Shown: one piece after another, positions 47,093 to 56,882 of the stretch
How positions within the stretch are numbered: position 1 is the stretch's first letter
Layout of the letters: each line of letters starts with the position of its first letter
From: Bacteroidales bacterium UBA6408
Lineage (GTDB): Bacteria > Bacteroidota > Bacteroidia > Bacteroidales > UBA932
DNA: 64,000 nucleotides
Direction of reading: 5' to 3'
Assembly: GCA_002439805.1 (NCBI GenBank)
Contig: DJPQ01000002.1
Span: 1-64,000 of the forward strand
Made by a program: the position numbers and the translations under genes
The notes under the pieces: model-generated
The model's database searches: none
The model's input: only the letters and a program-made list of their open reading frames with translations
What the model was told of the DNA's origin: nothing

Positions 47093-47096
47093 GAAA

Positions 47097-48926
47097 CTAA
47101 TTGCTTCCCTTCCCCGGCTTGAGATTGACAAGTGCCTCGACGACGTTCACGACATAATCCCCTATCTTCTCGCACTCGACAATCAGGTCCATATAGGCGG
47201 AACCCGTCGCGTACTCATATTTCCCTTCATTCAGGTCGATAATGTTCTGTTCCTTGAGGTTATTGCGCATCTCGTTGATATTCTGCTCCGTGTTGAGCGT
47301 CAGCTTGAGATCACCGATGTGCTGGCCGTTGTCCTTGAGAATCGCGGCCATCTGGTCGAACGCCGTGCGGACGAGGTCGAACATCGCCGCGAAATTCTCG
47401 TTCATTGACTGCGTGAACACGATATGGTTCTCGTTGCGGCGCTGGAGAATGCGGGCCATGTTGTAGTAGCTGTCGCCGATGCTCTCGATTTCCGAAATCT
47501 CGCGGAGCTTGGCCTGAATGGAGTGCTTTGACTCGTCGCTCAACCGACCGTCGGCAACCCTGCTCAGGTAGGCGGCAATCTCGACCTCCATGTTGTCGCT
47601 TATGTTCTCATATTTCTGAACCCTGAGGAACAGCGACGAGAACTCGTCCTGATCCGTCTCCGAATACATCCGCTGAATCATCTCGTGCATCCTGTAGGTC
47701 CTGTCGCTCATGAGGACTATCTCCTTGTGAGCCTGAAGGATGGAAAGCTCTGAAGTTGACATGAGACCGCCGGATATGAATTCGAGATGGGACTTGCCGT
47801 CGTCTTCAAGACTTTTCTCCCTGCGTGACGGGACAAGAAAAGTCACCGCCTTGACATAGAAATTGGTGAACCATATCATCACACCTATATTTATAAGGTT
47901 GAAGACGGTATGGAACATCGAAAGACCGAAGGAGACATAGTACTGCATTGACGCGAAATTCGCGATGAGCACGTCGTTCCCGCTGACAGACGGGTCGAGA
48001 CGTCCGTCGGTGAGGGCGGCGACGGTCGAAGGGTCAGCGGAACTGGCATAAGCATAGAGAGCGTTGGGGTCGCCGACACATCCGGTCGTTATCCATGAGA
48101 TTAGCTTCATGTAGGGACGGTAGAGCGCAAGGGCCCACACGGCTCCGAGGAGGTTGAACATCAGATGCCCTGCGGCCGCGCGCTTCGCCATGACGTTTCC
48201 GGAAACTGAAGCTATGATAGGAGTGATGCAGGTCCCGATGTTTCCGCCGAGCACGAGAGCAGCGGCCAGATCGAAGGTTATCCATCCCTTGCTGCACATT
48301 ATCAGCGCTATTGCGAATGTCGCGCTGGAAGCCTGCACAATCATCGTCAGCAGCATTCCCGCAAGCGCGAACACGAGCACCGACCGGAATCCCATGTCGG
48401 ACCAGCGCCGAAGGGCGTCGAACACAGCCGGATTCGCCTGAAGGTCAGGCACGGAGCGGTTCAGATAGTCCAGTCCGAGGAAAAGGAGCGCGAATCCGAT
48501 GAGGAACTCGCCCCAGTTCGTGTAGGCCGATTTTTTCATAAAAAGAAGCGGCGCCCCGAACGCGAAAAGCGGTACGGCGAATGTCACTATATCTACCTTA
48601 AATCCGAAAAGTGAAATGATCCAGGCCGTAAAGGTTGTTCCAACGTTGGCTCCGAAGATTACGGCCATCGACTGCTGGAGCGAGATGAGACCGGCATTGA
48701 CGAAAGAGACAATCATCGTTGTCGTTGCCGACGAGGACTGGACGAGCGCAGTGATGAAGATACCGGTCAGAGCTCCGAGGAACTTGTTGTTGGTCATCAG
48801 TGCCAATATGTCTCTCAACTTGTTTCCGGCCGCCTTCTGCAGCCCCTCACTCATGAGCTTCATCCCATACAGGAACATCCCGACGGAGCCTATAAGGGTA
48901 AGAATTTCCAAAAATCCGAAATTCAT
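47097..48926 (-). CDS. Na/Pi cotransporter (NptA-like) with C-terminal PhoU domain
   Basis: A 609-residue protein. Residues 1-310 hold two inverted Na_Pi_cotrans repeats with the glutamine-serine signatures LVQSSSATTTMIVSFVNAGL and MIVQASSATFAIALIMCSKG. A cytoplasmic PhoU-like helical domain occupies about 400-600 (SIQAKLREISEIESIGDSYY). It is expected to move phosphate with sodium across the inner membrane, possibly regulated by its PhoU tail. No pho box or operon partner is seen. Confidence 0.9.
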   Translation of the reverse strand: MNFGFLEILTLIGSVGMFLYGMKLMSEGLQKAAGNKLRDILALMTNNKFLGALTGIFITALVQSSSATTTMIVSFVNAGLISLQQSMAVIFGANVGTTFTAWIISLFGFKVDIVTFAVPLFAFGAPLLFMKKSAYTNWGEFLIGFALLFLGLDYLNRSVPDLQANPAVFDALRRWSDMGFRSVLVFALAGMLLTMIVQASSATFAIALIMCSKGWITFDLAAALVLGGNIGTCITPIIASVSGNVMAKRAAAGHLMFNLLGAVWALALYRPYMKLISWITTGCVGDPNALYAYASSADPSTVAALTDGRLDPSVSGNDVLIANFASMQYYVSFGLSMFHTVFNLINIGVMIWFTNFYVKAVTFLVPSRREKSLEDDGKSHLEFISGGLMSTSELSILQAHKEIVLMSDRTYRMHEMIQRMYSETDQDEFSSLFLRVQKYENISDNMEVEIAAYLSRVADGRLSDESKHSIQAKLREISEIESIGDSYYNMARILQRRNENHIVFTQSMNENFAAMFDLVRTAFDQMAAILKDNGQHIGDLKLTLNTEQNINEMRNNLKEQNIIDLNEGKYEYATGSAYMDLIVECEKIGDYVVNVVEALVNLKPGKGSN

Positions 48927-49113
48927 ATTTTAACTTTTAATTTCTCTTGCTTTCCCCGGATAGACGAAGGTCGTACAAGAAGTTTTAGACCGCGAATTTA
49001 CAATCTGATTGTCAAATAGGCAATGCCTGACGGACATTATATGGCAAAAAATGAAAATTTTATAAAAATTTCGATATTTCTGCGAGAAAAATGAATCATG
49101 AAACGAAATATTT

Positions 49114-49144
49114 TTGTAAAAAAGCGAAAGCAATCCTAAATTTG
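49114..49144 (+). promoter_or_regulatory. Promoter of prfA (TTG-N20-TAAATTTG)
   Basis: -33 TTG at 49114-49116 within TTTTTG, -7 TAAATTTG at 49137-49144, 67 bases before the prfA start. The 285 bases between the Na/Pi gene and prfA hold only promoters. Confidence 0.6.
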
Positions 49145-49211
49145 CAGGATTTTACGGGGATATACATTTATATACGGATATCCGAAGACATAAATTTACA
49201 TTTACAGACAG

Positions 49212-50303
49212 ATGGCAGAAAACAACTCATTGCTTGCGAAAGTCCTCGGACTCAGGGAAAAATACGAGTCGCTCCAGACCCAGCTTTCGGATCCGGACGT
49301 GATTTCCGACATGAAGAAATATGTCCAGCTCAACAAGGAATACAAGGAGCTGTCGCCAATCATAAAGGCCGGCGAGGAGTACAGGAAGCTCGTCGAATCC
49401 TATGAGATGGCCAAGGAAATCATCGCGGAGGAAAAGGACGAGGAGCTCAGGGAGATGGCAAAGGAGGAGATAGCGGAGATTGAGCCGCAGCTTCCCGAGA
49501 TGGAGCAGAAAATCAAGCTCCTGCTCATCCCGGCCGACCCTCAGGACAGCAAGAACGCCATTCTGGAAATCCGGGGAGGAGCCGGCGGCGACGAGGCGGC
49601 CATCTTTGCCGGAGACCTGTTCAGGATGTACAGCAAGTATTTCGAGCGCCGCGGCTGGAAGATGGAAATCAACAGCCAGTCGGAGGGCGCGGCCGGCGGA
49701 TTCAAGGAAATCGTCGTGAAGGTCATCGGAGAGGGAGTCTATGGGGTGCTGAAATACGAGTCCGGAGTTCACCGCGTGCAGCGGGTGCCGCAGACCGAGA
49801 CGCAGGGCAGGGTCCACACCTCGGCGGCTTCGGTGGCGGTGCTTCCGGAGGCGGACGAGTTCGACATCGAGCTGAACATGAACGACATCCGCAAGGACAC
49901 ATTCTGCTCTTCAGGCCCGGGAGGCCAGTCCGTCAACACGACCTACTCGGCAATCCGCCTCACCCACATCCCCTCCGGAATCGTGGTGCAGTGCCAGGAC
50001 GAGAAGTCGCAGCTCAAGAACTTCGACAAGGCTCTCGCCGAACTCCGAACGAGGCTCTATAATATGGAGTACGAGAAATATCTGAACGAGATTTCCGCCA
50101 AGAGAAAGACCATGGTCTCCACCGGCGACCGCTCGGCGAAAATCCGCACCTACAACTACCCGCAGTCCCGCGTGACCGACCACCGAATCAACTATACTAT
50201 GTATAACCTTCCGGTCTTTATGGACGGCGACATCCAGGAGCTGCTTGACCAGCTGCAGATTGCCGAGAACGCCGAACGACTAAAAGCCGCAGGCGAAGAG
50301 TGA
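49212..50303 (+). CDS. prfA: Peptide chain release factor 1
   Basis: A 363-residue class I release factor. The catalytic GGQ is at residues 237-239 ([20 protein letters not shown]). The codon-recognition segment and the peptidyl-hydrolase domain are complete. [24 protein letters not shown] text marks domain 2. It releases nascent chains at UAA/UAG. The gene ends at a strong terminator (50376-50412), beyond which GC content drops at the defence island. Confidence 0.96.
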   Translation: MAENNSLLAKVLGLREKYESLQTQLSDPDVISDMKKYVQLNKEYKELSPIIKAGEEYRKLVESYEMAKEIIAEEKDEELREMAKEEIAEIEPQLPEMEQKIKLLLIPADPQDSKNAILEIRGGAGGDEAAIFAGDLFRMYSKYFERRGWKMEINSQSEGAAGGFKEIVVKVIGEGVYGVLKYESGVHRVQRVPQTETQGRVHTSAASVAVLPEADEFDIELNMNDIRKDTFCSSGPGGQSVNTTYSAIRLTHIPSGIVVQCQDEKSQLKNFDKALAELRTRLYNMEYEKYLNEISAKRKTMVSTGDRSAKIRTYNYPQSRVTDHRINYTMYNLPVFMDGDIQELLDQLQIAENAERLKAAGEE

Positions 50304-50375
50304 CGGCGGGGCGCATAACTTGGAACTTTCTTCAGAATGAGTTGAAGTAAAGTTTGGTTTAGAAGTGAGCACATC

Positions 50376-50412
50376 AAAATGTCCGATTTTCTTTAAGAAT
50401 TTCGGACATTTT
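50376..50412 (+). terminator. Intrinsic terminator of prfA / left edge of the defence island
   Basis: Perfect 11-bp arms AAAATGTCCGA (50376-50386) and TCGGACATTTT (50402-50412). The left arm and flank (GCACATCAAAATGTCCGATT) resemble the sequence at 58905-58925 on the other side of the island. Confidence 0.7.
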
Positions 50413-50413
50413 A

Positions 50414-50444
50414 TTGCTGTGTCAAGAAGAAAATCGTATCTTCG
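50414..50444 (+). promoter_or_regulatory. Promoter of the AbiE/restriction operon (TTG-N20-TATCTTCG)
   Basis: -33 TTG at 50414-50416 and -7-like TATCTTCG at 50437-50444 (one change from TAnnTTTG), 25 bases before the first ATG. Confidence 0.5.
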
Positions 50445-50469
50445 CACTACGAATCATTTTATCACAAAG

Positions 50470-51054
50470 ATGATACTAACAAAGGAAATACGGAATATAA
50501 TAAGTAGTAACGAACCGAATAAGCTTTATATGGTGAGTGATTTTTCCCATCTGAATAATGACGGGTTGGTTACTCGCGCCCTTTCTCGTCTGGAAAAGGA
50601 AGGTGTTCTTATACGCCTCTCGCAAGGCATATATTTATATCCGTCACGAAATAAGTTCGGAATACTTCGACCCTCTATAGAGGAAATCGCTTATGCTGTT
50701 GCTGAAAAGGATAAGGCACGCATTATTCCCAGTGGGCTGACTGCATTGAACAAATTGGGACTTTCCACACAGGTTACGATGAATGCGGTCTATTTGACAG
50801 ATGCGGCTGCACGGGAACTTACTATCGGAAACCGTAAAATCACATTCAAACGCAGTGCTCCCCGCAATTTTGCTTATAAGACAGACTTGTTTCCGCTTAT
50901 AGTCGCAGCAATGAAAGAATTAGGTAAAGACGGAGTAACCGATGAACAAGTTGCCATCATAAAACAAGCCATTGAAAAACAGGGCGGCTCTGATGAAATC
51001 AGATACGATTACAGCATCGCTCCGCAATGGATTAAACAAAGACTTGCATTATGA
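50470..51054 (+). CDS. AbiEi-like (DUF6088) antitoxin / transcriptional regulator
   Basis: A 194-residue protein. An N-terminal winged helix (LVTRALSRLEKEGVLIRLSQ, then GIYLYPS) is followed by the DUF6088/AbiEi C-domain (RIIPSGLTALNKLGLSTQVT, AVYLTDAAARELTIGNRKI). AbiEi proteins repress their own operon and counteract the AbiEii nucleotidyltransferase. Its stop overlaps the next start by four bases (ATGA). The start at 50470 follows the promoter; upstream in-frame sequence has no recognisable protein. Confidence 0.8.
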   Translation: MILTKEIRNIISSNEPNKLYMVSDFSHLNNDGLVTRALSRLEKEGVLIRLSQGIYLYPSRNKFGILRPSIEEIAYAVAEKDKARIIPSGLTALNKLGLSTQVTMNAVYLTDAAARELTIGNRKITFKRSAPRNFAYKTDLFPLIVAAMKELGKDGVTDEQVAIIKQAIEKQGGSDEIRYDYSIAPQWIKQRLAL

Positions 51055-51839
51055 ACTTCACTAAACTTACAAAAGAAGAACAACTCACCATTTTGGCTAA
51101 TGTCGCCGAAAATAAAGGGATTGTGGACAATGCCGTAGAGAAGGACTATTGGGTCAGTATGGTATTACGTGCCATATTTTCTTTGCCGTATGCTACAGCT
51201 TTTGTATTCAAAGGAGGGACAAGCCTTAGCAAAGGATGGGGACTGATAGAACGGTTCTCAGAAGATATTGACCTTGCAATAGATCCAAAACATCTCGGTT
51301 TCACAGACATTGCGACTAAAAGCCAACGGACTAAATTACGGAAAGACTCCAAGAAGTTCATAGACAGTACTTTTGCGCTCGACATTAAGAATAGGCTAAA
51401 AGAGTTTGGGGTACTGGAATGTTGCGATGTCATAGTCCCAGAAACGTCTGTCAGCGACCTCGACCCTGTAGTCCTGTTTGTCGAATATGATTCGGTGCTG
51501 CAAACAAAAATGCAATATATACCGGAACGTGTCAAAGTTGAGATAAGCTGTCGTTCACTCATGGAACCGTCGGAAAAAGTAGAGATTCGTTCGATGATTG
51601 AAGATGCTTATCCCGACGAAGATTTCTCTCAGCCGACATTTATAGTCCCCACAGTAGTGCCCGGAAAGACATTCTTGGAAAAGGTTTTTCTCTTGCACGA
51701 AGAGTTTAATCGTCCCAATGGCTGCACGCATATTGAACGTATCACACGACACATGTACGACATTGTAAAGATGATGGATAAACCGTTTGCGATGGAAGCG
51801 ATGCAGAATGCACAATTATACGAGGACATAGTGGTATGA
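51051..51839 (+). CDS. AbiEii/AbiGii-type nucleotidyltransferase toxin
   Basis: A 262-residue protein with the nucleotidyltransferase core VFKGGTSLSKGWGLIERFSE followed by DIDLAID (about residues 57-83), giving the GG-T-S and D-x-D metal site. VKVEISCRSLMEPSEKVEIR and FLEKVFLLHEEFNRPNG are typical of AbiEii. Such toxins modify tRNA acceptor ends and stop growth when the antitoxin is lost. Overlaps of 4 bases on both sides tie it to the antitoxin and to the methylase-like gene, so the toxin pair is part of the restriction operon. Confidence 0.85.
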   Translation: MNFTKLTKEEQLTILANVAENKGIVDNAVEKDYWVSMVLRAIFSLPYATAFVFKGGTSLSKGWGLIERFSEDIDLAIDPKHLGFTDIATKSQRTKLRKDSKKFIDSTFALDIKNRLKEFGVLECCDVIVPETSVSDLDPVVLFVEYDSVLQTKMQYIPERVKVEISCRSLMEPSEKVEIRSMIEDAYPDEDFSQPTFIVPTVVPGKTFLEKVFLLHEEFNRPNGCTHIERITRHMYDIVKMMDKPFAMEAMQNAQLYEDIVV

Positions 51840-52834
51840 CAGAAATTCATGTTGATATAAACGAAACGGAGATTTTCAAACTTTATCCCGAAGTATTGGA
51901 ACTTTTACTCAAAGACCACACGACAGGACGGAATATCTTTTGGGCGACGGATTCGTATGCACATAGGGGCGGTGGCTTTCAATATAGCGACGCCATAACA
52001 GCGGAACATATCATTGGGGAAAACGGGATGGTGATACGACCGCGTTCATTAAAGAGCAAAGGAGAACAGACAGAACGCACAAAGGGAATGGCAGAGGTGT
52101 TTACACCGTCATGGGTCTGTAACGTTCAGAACAATCTTGTGGACGAGGCTTGGTTCGGAAGAAAAGATGTATTCAATACCGTTGACGACACTCAACATAC
52201 TTGGATAGCCAATCCTGACAGAATTGTTTTCCCGGACAAAAAGACATGGAAGTCATATATCCGGGCGACAAGAATGGAAATCACCTGCGGCGAAGCCCCT
52301 TACCTTGCCAGCCGTTATGATACGACAACCGGGGCTCCGATAGAATTGGGACAACGCATCGGAATGCTTGACAGAAAACTGCGTGTGGTCAGCGAAAACA
52401 CAAAGACGAGCGGTGAATGGCTTAACATGGCGCAGGATGCCTATAAAAATATATATGCCTACGAATGGCAGGGAGACAATCTGCTTTTAGCACGAGAAGC
52501 GCTATTGGTCTCTTTTGCGGAATACTATTATGCGAAATTCGGGAAAATGCCGTTGGCAAAATCTCTACAATATATAGCCTATATCATTTCTTGGAACGTC
52601 TGGCAAATGGACGGGCTTAAGGGAGTTGTGCCCGGCAGCTGCAAGAATGGGGTTAAAGTCACCACACAAAGTTTATTCGGGACTACAGAGAGTATCGAGC
52701 ATTGTTCTGGTTGTCGCAATGGTAATTTGAAAGAACACAATGGCATTTATTGCCTGATAAGGGATTGGGGATTAAAAGACCCAAAAACGGGAGAGAATAA
52801 CAGAAAAATAAGGTTCATAGACATGATAAAATAA
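51836..52834 (+). CDS. Methylase-like subunit (restriction endonuclease subunit M type, no catalytic NPPY)
   Basis: A 332-residue protein. MAEVFTPSWVCNVQNNLVDE (about residues 86-105) matches the FTP-containing motif X region of N6-adenine methylases. EITCGEAPYLASRYD (about 145-160) is a variant of SAM motif I, and YAYEWQGDNLLLAREALL (about 200-217) resembles motif II. No NPPY/DPPY motif follows, so it cannot be a complete methylase. It may be a degenerate subunit acting with the next protein, which does carry NPPY. Start overlaps the toxin gene by 4 bases. Confidence 0.65.
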   Translation: MTEIHVDINETEIFKLYPEVLELLLKDHTTGRNIFWATDSYAHRGGGFQYSDAITAEHIIGENGMVIRPRSLKSKGEQTERTKGMAEVFTPSWVCNVQNNLVDEAWFGRKDVFNTVDDTQHTWIANPDRIVFPDKKTWKSYIRATRMEITCGEAPYLASRYDTTTGAPIELGQRIGMLDRKLRVVSENTKTSGEWLNMAQDAYKNIYAYEWQGDNLLLAREALLVSFAEYYYAKFGKMPLAKSLQYIAYIISWNVWQMDGLKGVVPGSCKNGVKVTTQSLFGTTESIEHCSGCRNGNLKEHNGIYCLIRDWGLKDPKTGENNRKIRFIDMIK

Positions 52835-52846
52835 AAGTTGTATGAT

Positions 52847-55800
52847 ATGGCAACATTTGAGACCAGCTTAAAATCCAGACTGATATATGTCTTTGCTATC
52901 CCAGATGAATGGCATAAAGACTGTCTGAAAGTGGGCGAAACGACATTGGAGGAGGATGACGGAAACTTTCCTTTGCCCAATAGTGAGGTGCTTAACAAAG
53001 CGGCGCATAATCGTATAGACCAATATACAAAGACGGCAGGTATTGCCTATAACCTGCTTCATACGGAAATGACTGTGTTTTTCAAAGGTGGAACAATCAG
53101 CTCCTTCAACGATAAGCAGGTACACAGCGTATTGGAGCGTTCAGGTGTGAAGAAAAAGACGTTTGATACGGTAAAAGGGGCGAACGAATGGTTTTGCTGC
53201 GACCTTGAGACAGTCAAGAAAGCGATTCAGGCGATTAAGAACGGGAAAGACAGTCTGAATGCAAGTGAAATCAGTCATACTCAAACTCCTATAGTCTTCC
53301 GCCCAGAACAGCAGGCAGCTATTGACAAGACAAAGAAGCAGTTCAAGAAAGGCTCACAAATGCTTTGGAATGCAAAAATGCGTTTCGGCAAGACCTTATG
53401 CGCCCTGCGTGTGGCAAGGGATTTAGATATGCGACGCACCATTATCCTTACCCACCGTCCCGTAGTTGACGAGGGATGGTTTGAGGATTTCGGTAAGATA
53501 TTCTATGACCGCCAAGACTATCATTACGGCTCGCGCACTAAAGGTGAAAGTTTCGCTTCCCTTGAACGGATGGCAGAAAGAGGTGACAAGTACGTCTATT
53601 TTGCTTCCATGCAAGATATGCGTGGAGCTCAACTGGTTGGAGGAAAGTTTGATAAAAATGATGATGTGTTCTCCACCGAATGGGATTTTCTGATTGTGGA
53701 TGAAGCCCACGAAGGAACACGTACAGAACTTGGAGAGACCGTTATCAAGGAGTTGACCAAAACAAACACGAAAGTGCTTAAACTTTCAGGGACACCATTC
53801 AATCTGCTTGATGATTACACAGAAGAGGAAACGTACACTTGGGATTACACCATGGAGCAGCGTGCCAAGACTGAATGGGACTTGTTGCACATGGGCGACC
53901 CCAATCCGTATGTTTCTCTACCTGCCATCAATATCTGCACCTACGATCTCGGAGCGTTGATGAATGATTATTCCGATGATGAAAAGGCTTTCAATTTCCG
54001 TGAGTTCTTCCGCACAAAGGAAGACGGGACTTTCATTCACGAAAATGATGTGGATAACTTCTTATCGCTACTGTGCAAGGATGACAAGGAAAGCCTTTAT
54101 CCTTATTCCAACGACCTGTATCGTGGCATATTCCGCCATACGCTTTGGGTGCTTCCGGGTGTCAAGGCCGCCCGTGCATTGAGTGCGAAACTGAAAGAAC
54201 ATCCTATATTCGGCTGCTTCGAGATTGTCAATGTAGCCGGAAACGGTGATGAAGACGAGGAAAATGCAGACGCATTGCAAATGGTAAACACAGCCATAGG
54301 CAATAATCCTGATGAGACATTCACCATTACCCTGTCCTGCGGACGACTGACAACAGGAGTGAGCATAAAGCCATGGACAGCTGTATTCATGATGGCAGGG
54401 TCTTTCAGTACATCTGCAGCAGGTTATATGCAGACCATATTCCGTGTACAGACACCTTTTACCTGCAAGGGACGAATGAAGGAACAATGCTATGCTTTCG
54501 ACTTTGCGCCAGACCGTACCTTGCGAATGTTGGCTGAGGTTGCTAAAGTCTCGGCTAAGGCCGGAAAGTCAACGGAAGAAGACCGCAAGATTTTAGGCGA
54601 TTTTCTGAATTTCTGCCCTATCATATCCATTGAAGGCTCACAAATGAAGCCATACGATGTAAACAAAATGATGGGAGAGCTCAAGAAAGCCCAGATAGAA
54701 AAGGTTGTACAATGCGGTTTCGAAGACGGGGCATTGTACAATGATGAGCTGCTCAAACTTACGGATGTGGACCTTGCAGATTTCAAGAACCTGAAAGGCA
54801 TCATCGGCAAGACAAAGGCCATGCCCAAGTCAGGTGATATTGATGTCAATAATCAAGGATTTACAAACGAGGAGTACGCGGAAAAAGAAAAACTTGAAAA
54901 GAAGCCCAAACGGGAGCGCACTCCAGAGGAGCAGGCTCGGTTAGACGAATTGAAGAAGCGTCATAACCAACGTAAAGATGCAATTTCAATACTGCGTGGT
55001 ATCTCCATCCGTATGCCGCTGCTTATTTTCGGAGCGGAACTGAAAAATGAAGCTGAAGAGATAACCATAGACAACTTTGCAAACCTTGTGGACGACACCT
55101 CTTGGACAGAGTTCATGCCTCAAGACGTCACTAAAGAAGTTTTTGCCAAGTTCAAACGCTTCTACGAGCCCGACGTATTCCGTGAAGCAGGCAAGCGTAT
55201 CCGCGCTATGACTCGTGCTGCCGACAAGTTCAGCATAGAGCAGCGCATCGAACGTATTGTCGGCATATTCAATACATTCCGCAATCCCGACAAAGAAACG
55301 GTCTTGACACCATGGCGTGTTGTCAATATGCACATCAACGATTGCTTGGGTGGATGGTGCTTTATGGATGAAGAGTTTAAGATTCCGTTGGAAACGCCGC
55401 GCTTTGTGGACAAGGGCGAGGTAACGCATTCCGTATTCAGAACGGACAGCCTGATTATGGACATCAACTCGAAGAGCGGTCTTTATCCATTGCTCGCCGC
55501 TTATAACATTTACCGTAACCGTTTGGAGGCAGCCAAAGAAAAATATGGAGAATTCAGCAATGCCTTTTCAATGCAGCTATGGGATTTGACCATTGAACAG
55601 AATATCCTCGTGGTATGCAAGACCCCAATGGCGCGCAGCATTACACGTCGTACACTCGTCGGCTTCCGCGACACGGAAGTACATGCCGAATATTATAAGA
55701 ACTTAATTGAAAACATATCCCAGAATCCTGACCTTGTGGTAAATACACTTCGTGACGGCAAGTATTTCTGGGGCATAAACAGCAATGAATATATGACTAT

Positions 55801-56827
55801 AGACGCCATTATAGGAAACCCTCCGTATCAGGAGGAGGGTATAAGTACTCGTAAAGCACCTATCTATCACTTGTTTTACGACATTTCTTTCCGTTTGTCA
55901 GATAGAGTATCATTGATAACACCCGGGCGTTTTTTGTTCAAGGCGGGACAAACGCCCAAAGAATGGATGGATAGGATTTTGGAAGACCGACATTTTAAGG
56001 TGGTGGATTACTTCCAAAAGTCAACGGACATATTCCCGTCTGTCGATATAAAAGGCGGCGTTGTAATCACTTGTCGTGATGCCAAGGCTGAATTTGAGCC
56101 AATCGGATTCTTTTCTGAATATGATGAATTAAAGAGTATTCTGCAAAAGGTGTTATCACATAAAGACTTTGTCAAGAACGAATTTAGCAATCTCGTATCT
56201 TCTCAAGGCCTTTATAAATTTTCAGAGGCGGCATTTAATGAACATCCTGAAATTTACGCAGTCCAAGGGAATGGAACTGCTGCAAAAATAACCTCAAATA
56301 CGTTTGAACGCCTTCCTCATGTATTCCAAACGGAAGTGCCGGATAATCCCGATGCTTTCATACGTATTTTGGGCCGGTCTCAAAATAAACGTGTCTATAA
56401 ATGGATTGAGAAACGATATGTTTTACCAACTGACGGCTACTGTGAATCTTTCAATGTTCTTGTCCCGGAAGCCAATGGAACGGGGTCAATCGGTGAAGTG
56501 CTCAGCACGCCGGTAATCGGCGTGCCGGTAATCGGGCACACCGACACCTTCCTGAGCATCGGCAAGTTTACCGATGCCCAGCAAGCTGATCGGTGTCTCA
56601 AATACGTCAAGACAAAATTTGCCAGATGCATGTTGGGAACATTGAAAGCCACACAGCACAACCCACGTGAAACTTGGGCAAATGTGCCGATGCAGGATTT
56701 CACCTCTGAGAGTGATATAAATTGGAACACTCCTATGTCTGAAATAGACAAGCAATTATACACCAAATACCGGCTCTCGAACGAGGAAATTCGGTTTATT
56801 GAACAGAATATCAAGCCGATGGAGTAA
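52847..56827 (+). CDS. GIY-YIG-like nuclease / DEAH helicase / N6-adenine methylase fusion (restriction-modification), expressed isoform A
   Basis: A 1326-residue polypeptide. Residues ~10-115 form a GIY-YIG/T5orf172-like domain (RLIYVFAIPDEW, LKVGETT, NRIDQY). The SF2 helicase has Walker A AKMRFGKT at 176-183, DEAH at 285-288, and SGTPF. A charged linker (EKLEKKPKRERTPEEQARLD) follows. The methylase part has a motif I-like DINSKSGLYPLLAAY and catalytic NPPY at 991-994. The last 331 residues carry motifs after IV plus a target recognition domain. Recombination site IR-L lies at residues 985-995. The architecture resembles single-chain restriction enzymes (Type IIG/ISP-like), but the nuclease is GIY-YIG rather than PD-(D/E)XK. 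The start ATG at 52847 is 12 bases after the previous stop. Confidence 0.82.
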   Translation: MATFETSLKSRLIYVFAIPDEWHKDCLKVGETTLEEDDGNFPLPNSEVLNKAAHNRIDQYTKTAGIAYNLLHTEMTVFFKGGTISSFNDKQVHSVLERSGVKKKTFDTVKGANEWFCCDLETVKKAIQAIKNGKDSLNASEISHTQTPIVFRPEQQAAIDKTKKQFKKGSQMLWNAKMRFGKTLCALRVARDLDMRRTIILTHRPVVDEGWFEDFGKIFYDRQDYHYGSRTKGESFASLERMAERGDKYVYFASMQDMRGAQLVGGKFDKNDDVFSTEWDFLIVDEAHEGTRTELGETVIKELTKTNTKVLKLSGTPFNLLDDYTEEETYTWDYTMEQRAKTEWDLLHMGDPNPYVSLPAINICTYDLGALMNDYSDDEKAFNFREFFRTKEDGTFIHENDVDNFLSLLCKDDKESLYPYSNDLYRGIFRHTLWVLPGVKAARALSAKLKEHPIFGCFEIVNVAGNGDEDEENADALQMVNTAIGNNPDETFTITLSCGRLTTGVSIKPWTAVFMMAGSFSTSAAGYMQTIFRVQTPFTCKGRMKEQCYAFDFAPDRTLRMLAEVAKVSAKAGKSTEEDRKILGDFLNFCPIISIEGSQMKPYDVNKMMGELKKAQIEKVVQCGFEDGALYNDELLKLTDVDLADFKNLKGIIGKTKAMPKSGDIDVNNQGFTNEEYAEKEKLEKKPKRERTPEEQARLDELKKRHNQRKDAISILRGISIRMPLLIFGAELKNEAEEITIDNFANLVDDTSWTEFMPQDVTKEVFAKFKRFYEPDVFREAGKRIRAMTRAADKFSIEQRIERIVGIFNTFRNPDKETVLTPWRVVNMHINDCLGGWCFMDEEFKIPLETPRFVDKGEVTHSVFRTDSLIMDINSKSGLYPLLAAYNIYRNRLEAAKEKYGEFSNAFSMQLWDLTIEQNILVVCKTPMARSITRRTLVGFRDTEVHAEYYKNLIENISQNPDLVVNTLRDGKYFWGINSNEYMTIDAIIGNPPYQEEGISTRKAPIYHLFYDISFRLSDRVSLITPGRFLFKAGQTPKEWMDRILEDRHFKVVDYFQKSTDIFPSVDIKGGVVITCRDAKAEFEPIGFFSEYDELKSILQKVLSHKDFVKNEFSNLVSSQGLYKFSEAAFNEHPEIYAVQGNGTAAKITSNTFERLPHVFQTEVPDNPDAFIRILGRSQNKRVYKWIEKRYVLPTDGYCESFNVLVPEANGTGSIGEVLSTPVIGVPVIGHTDTFLSIGKFTDAQQADRCLKYVKTKFARCMLGTLKATQHNPRETWANVPMQDFTSESDINWNTPMSEIDKQLYTKYRLSNEEIRFIEQNIKPME
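55797..55830 (+). repeat. Inverted repeat IR-L over the NPPY motif (recombination site in the expressed gene)
   Basis: The 34-bp element encodes IDAIIGNPPY and part of the next codon. Its core CTATA-GACGCCAT-TATAG has 5-bp arms around an 8-base spacer, the geometry of a tyrosine-recombinase crossover site. It differs from the other copy at one base (55822, T versus G on the reading strand). Confidence 0.85.
56511..56543 (+). repeat. 15-bp tandem duplication in the recognition-domain region
   Basis: CGCCGGTAATCGG and GTGCCGGTAATCGGG repeat in tandem and encode TPVIGVPVIG. The stretch is GC-richer than the surrounding gene. Confidence 0.4.
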
Positions 56828-56882
56828 ATGTTTGGCGTAATAAGTGAAAGTTCAACATATTACGCCAAATTCATTATTACTA

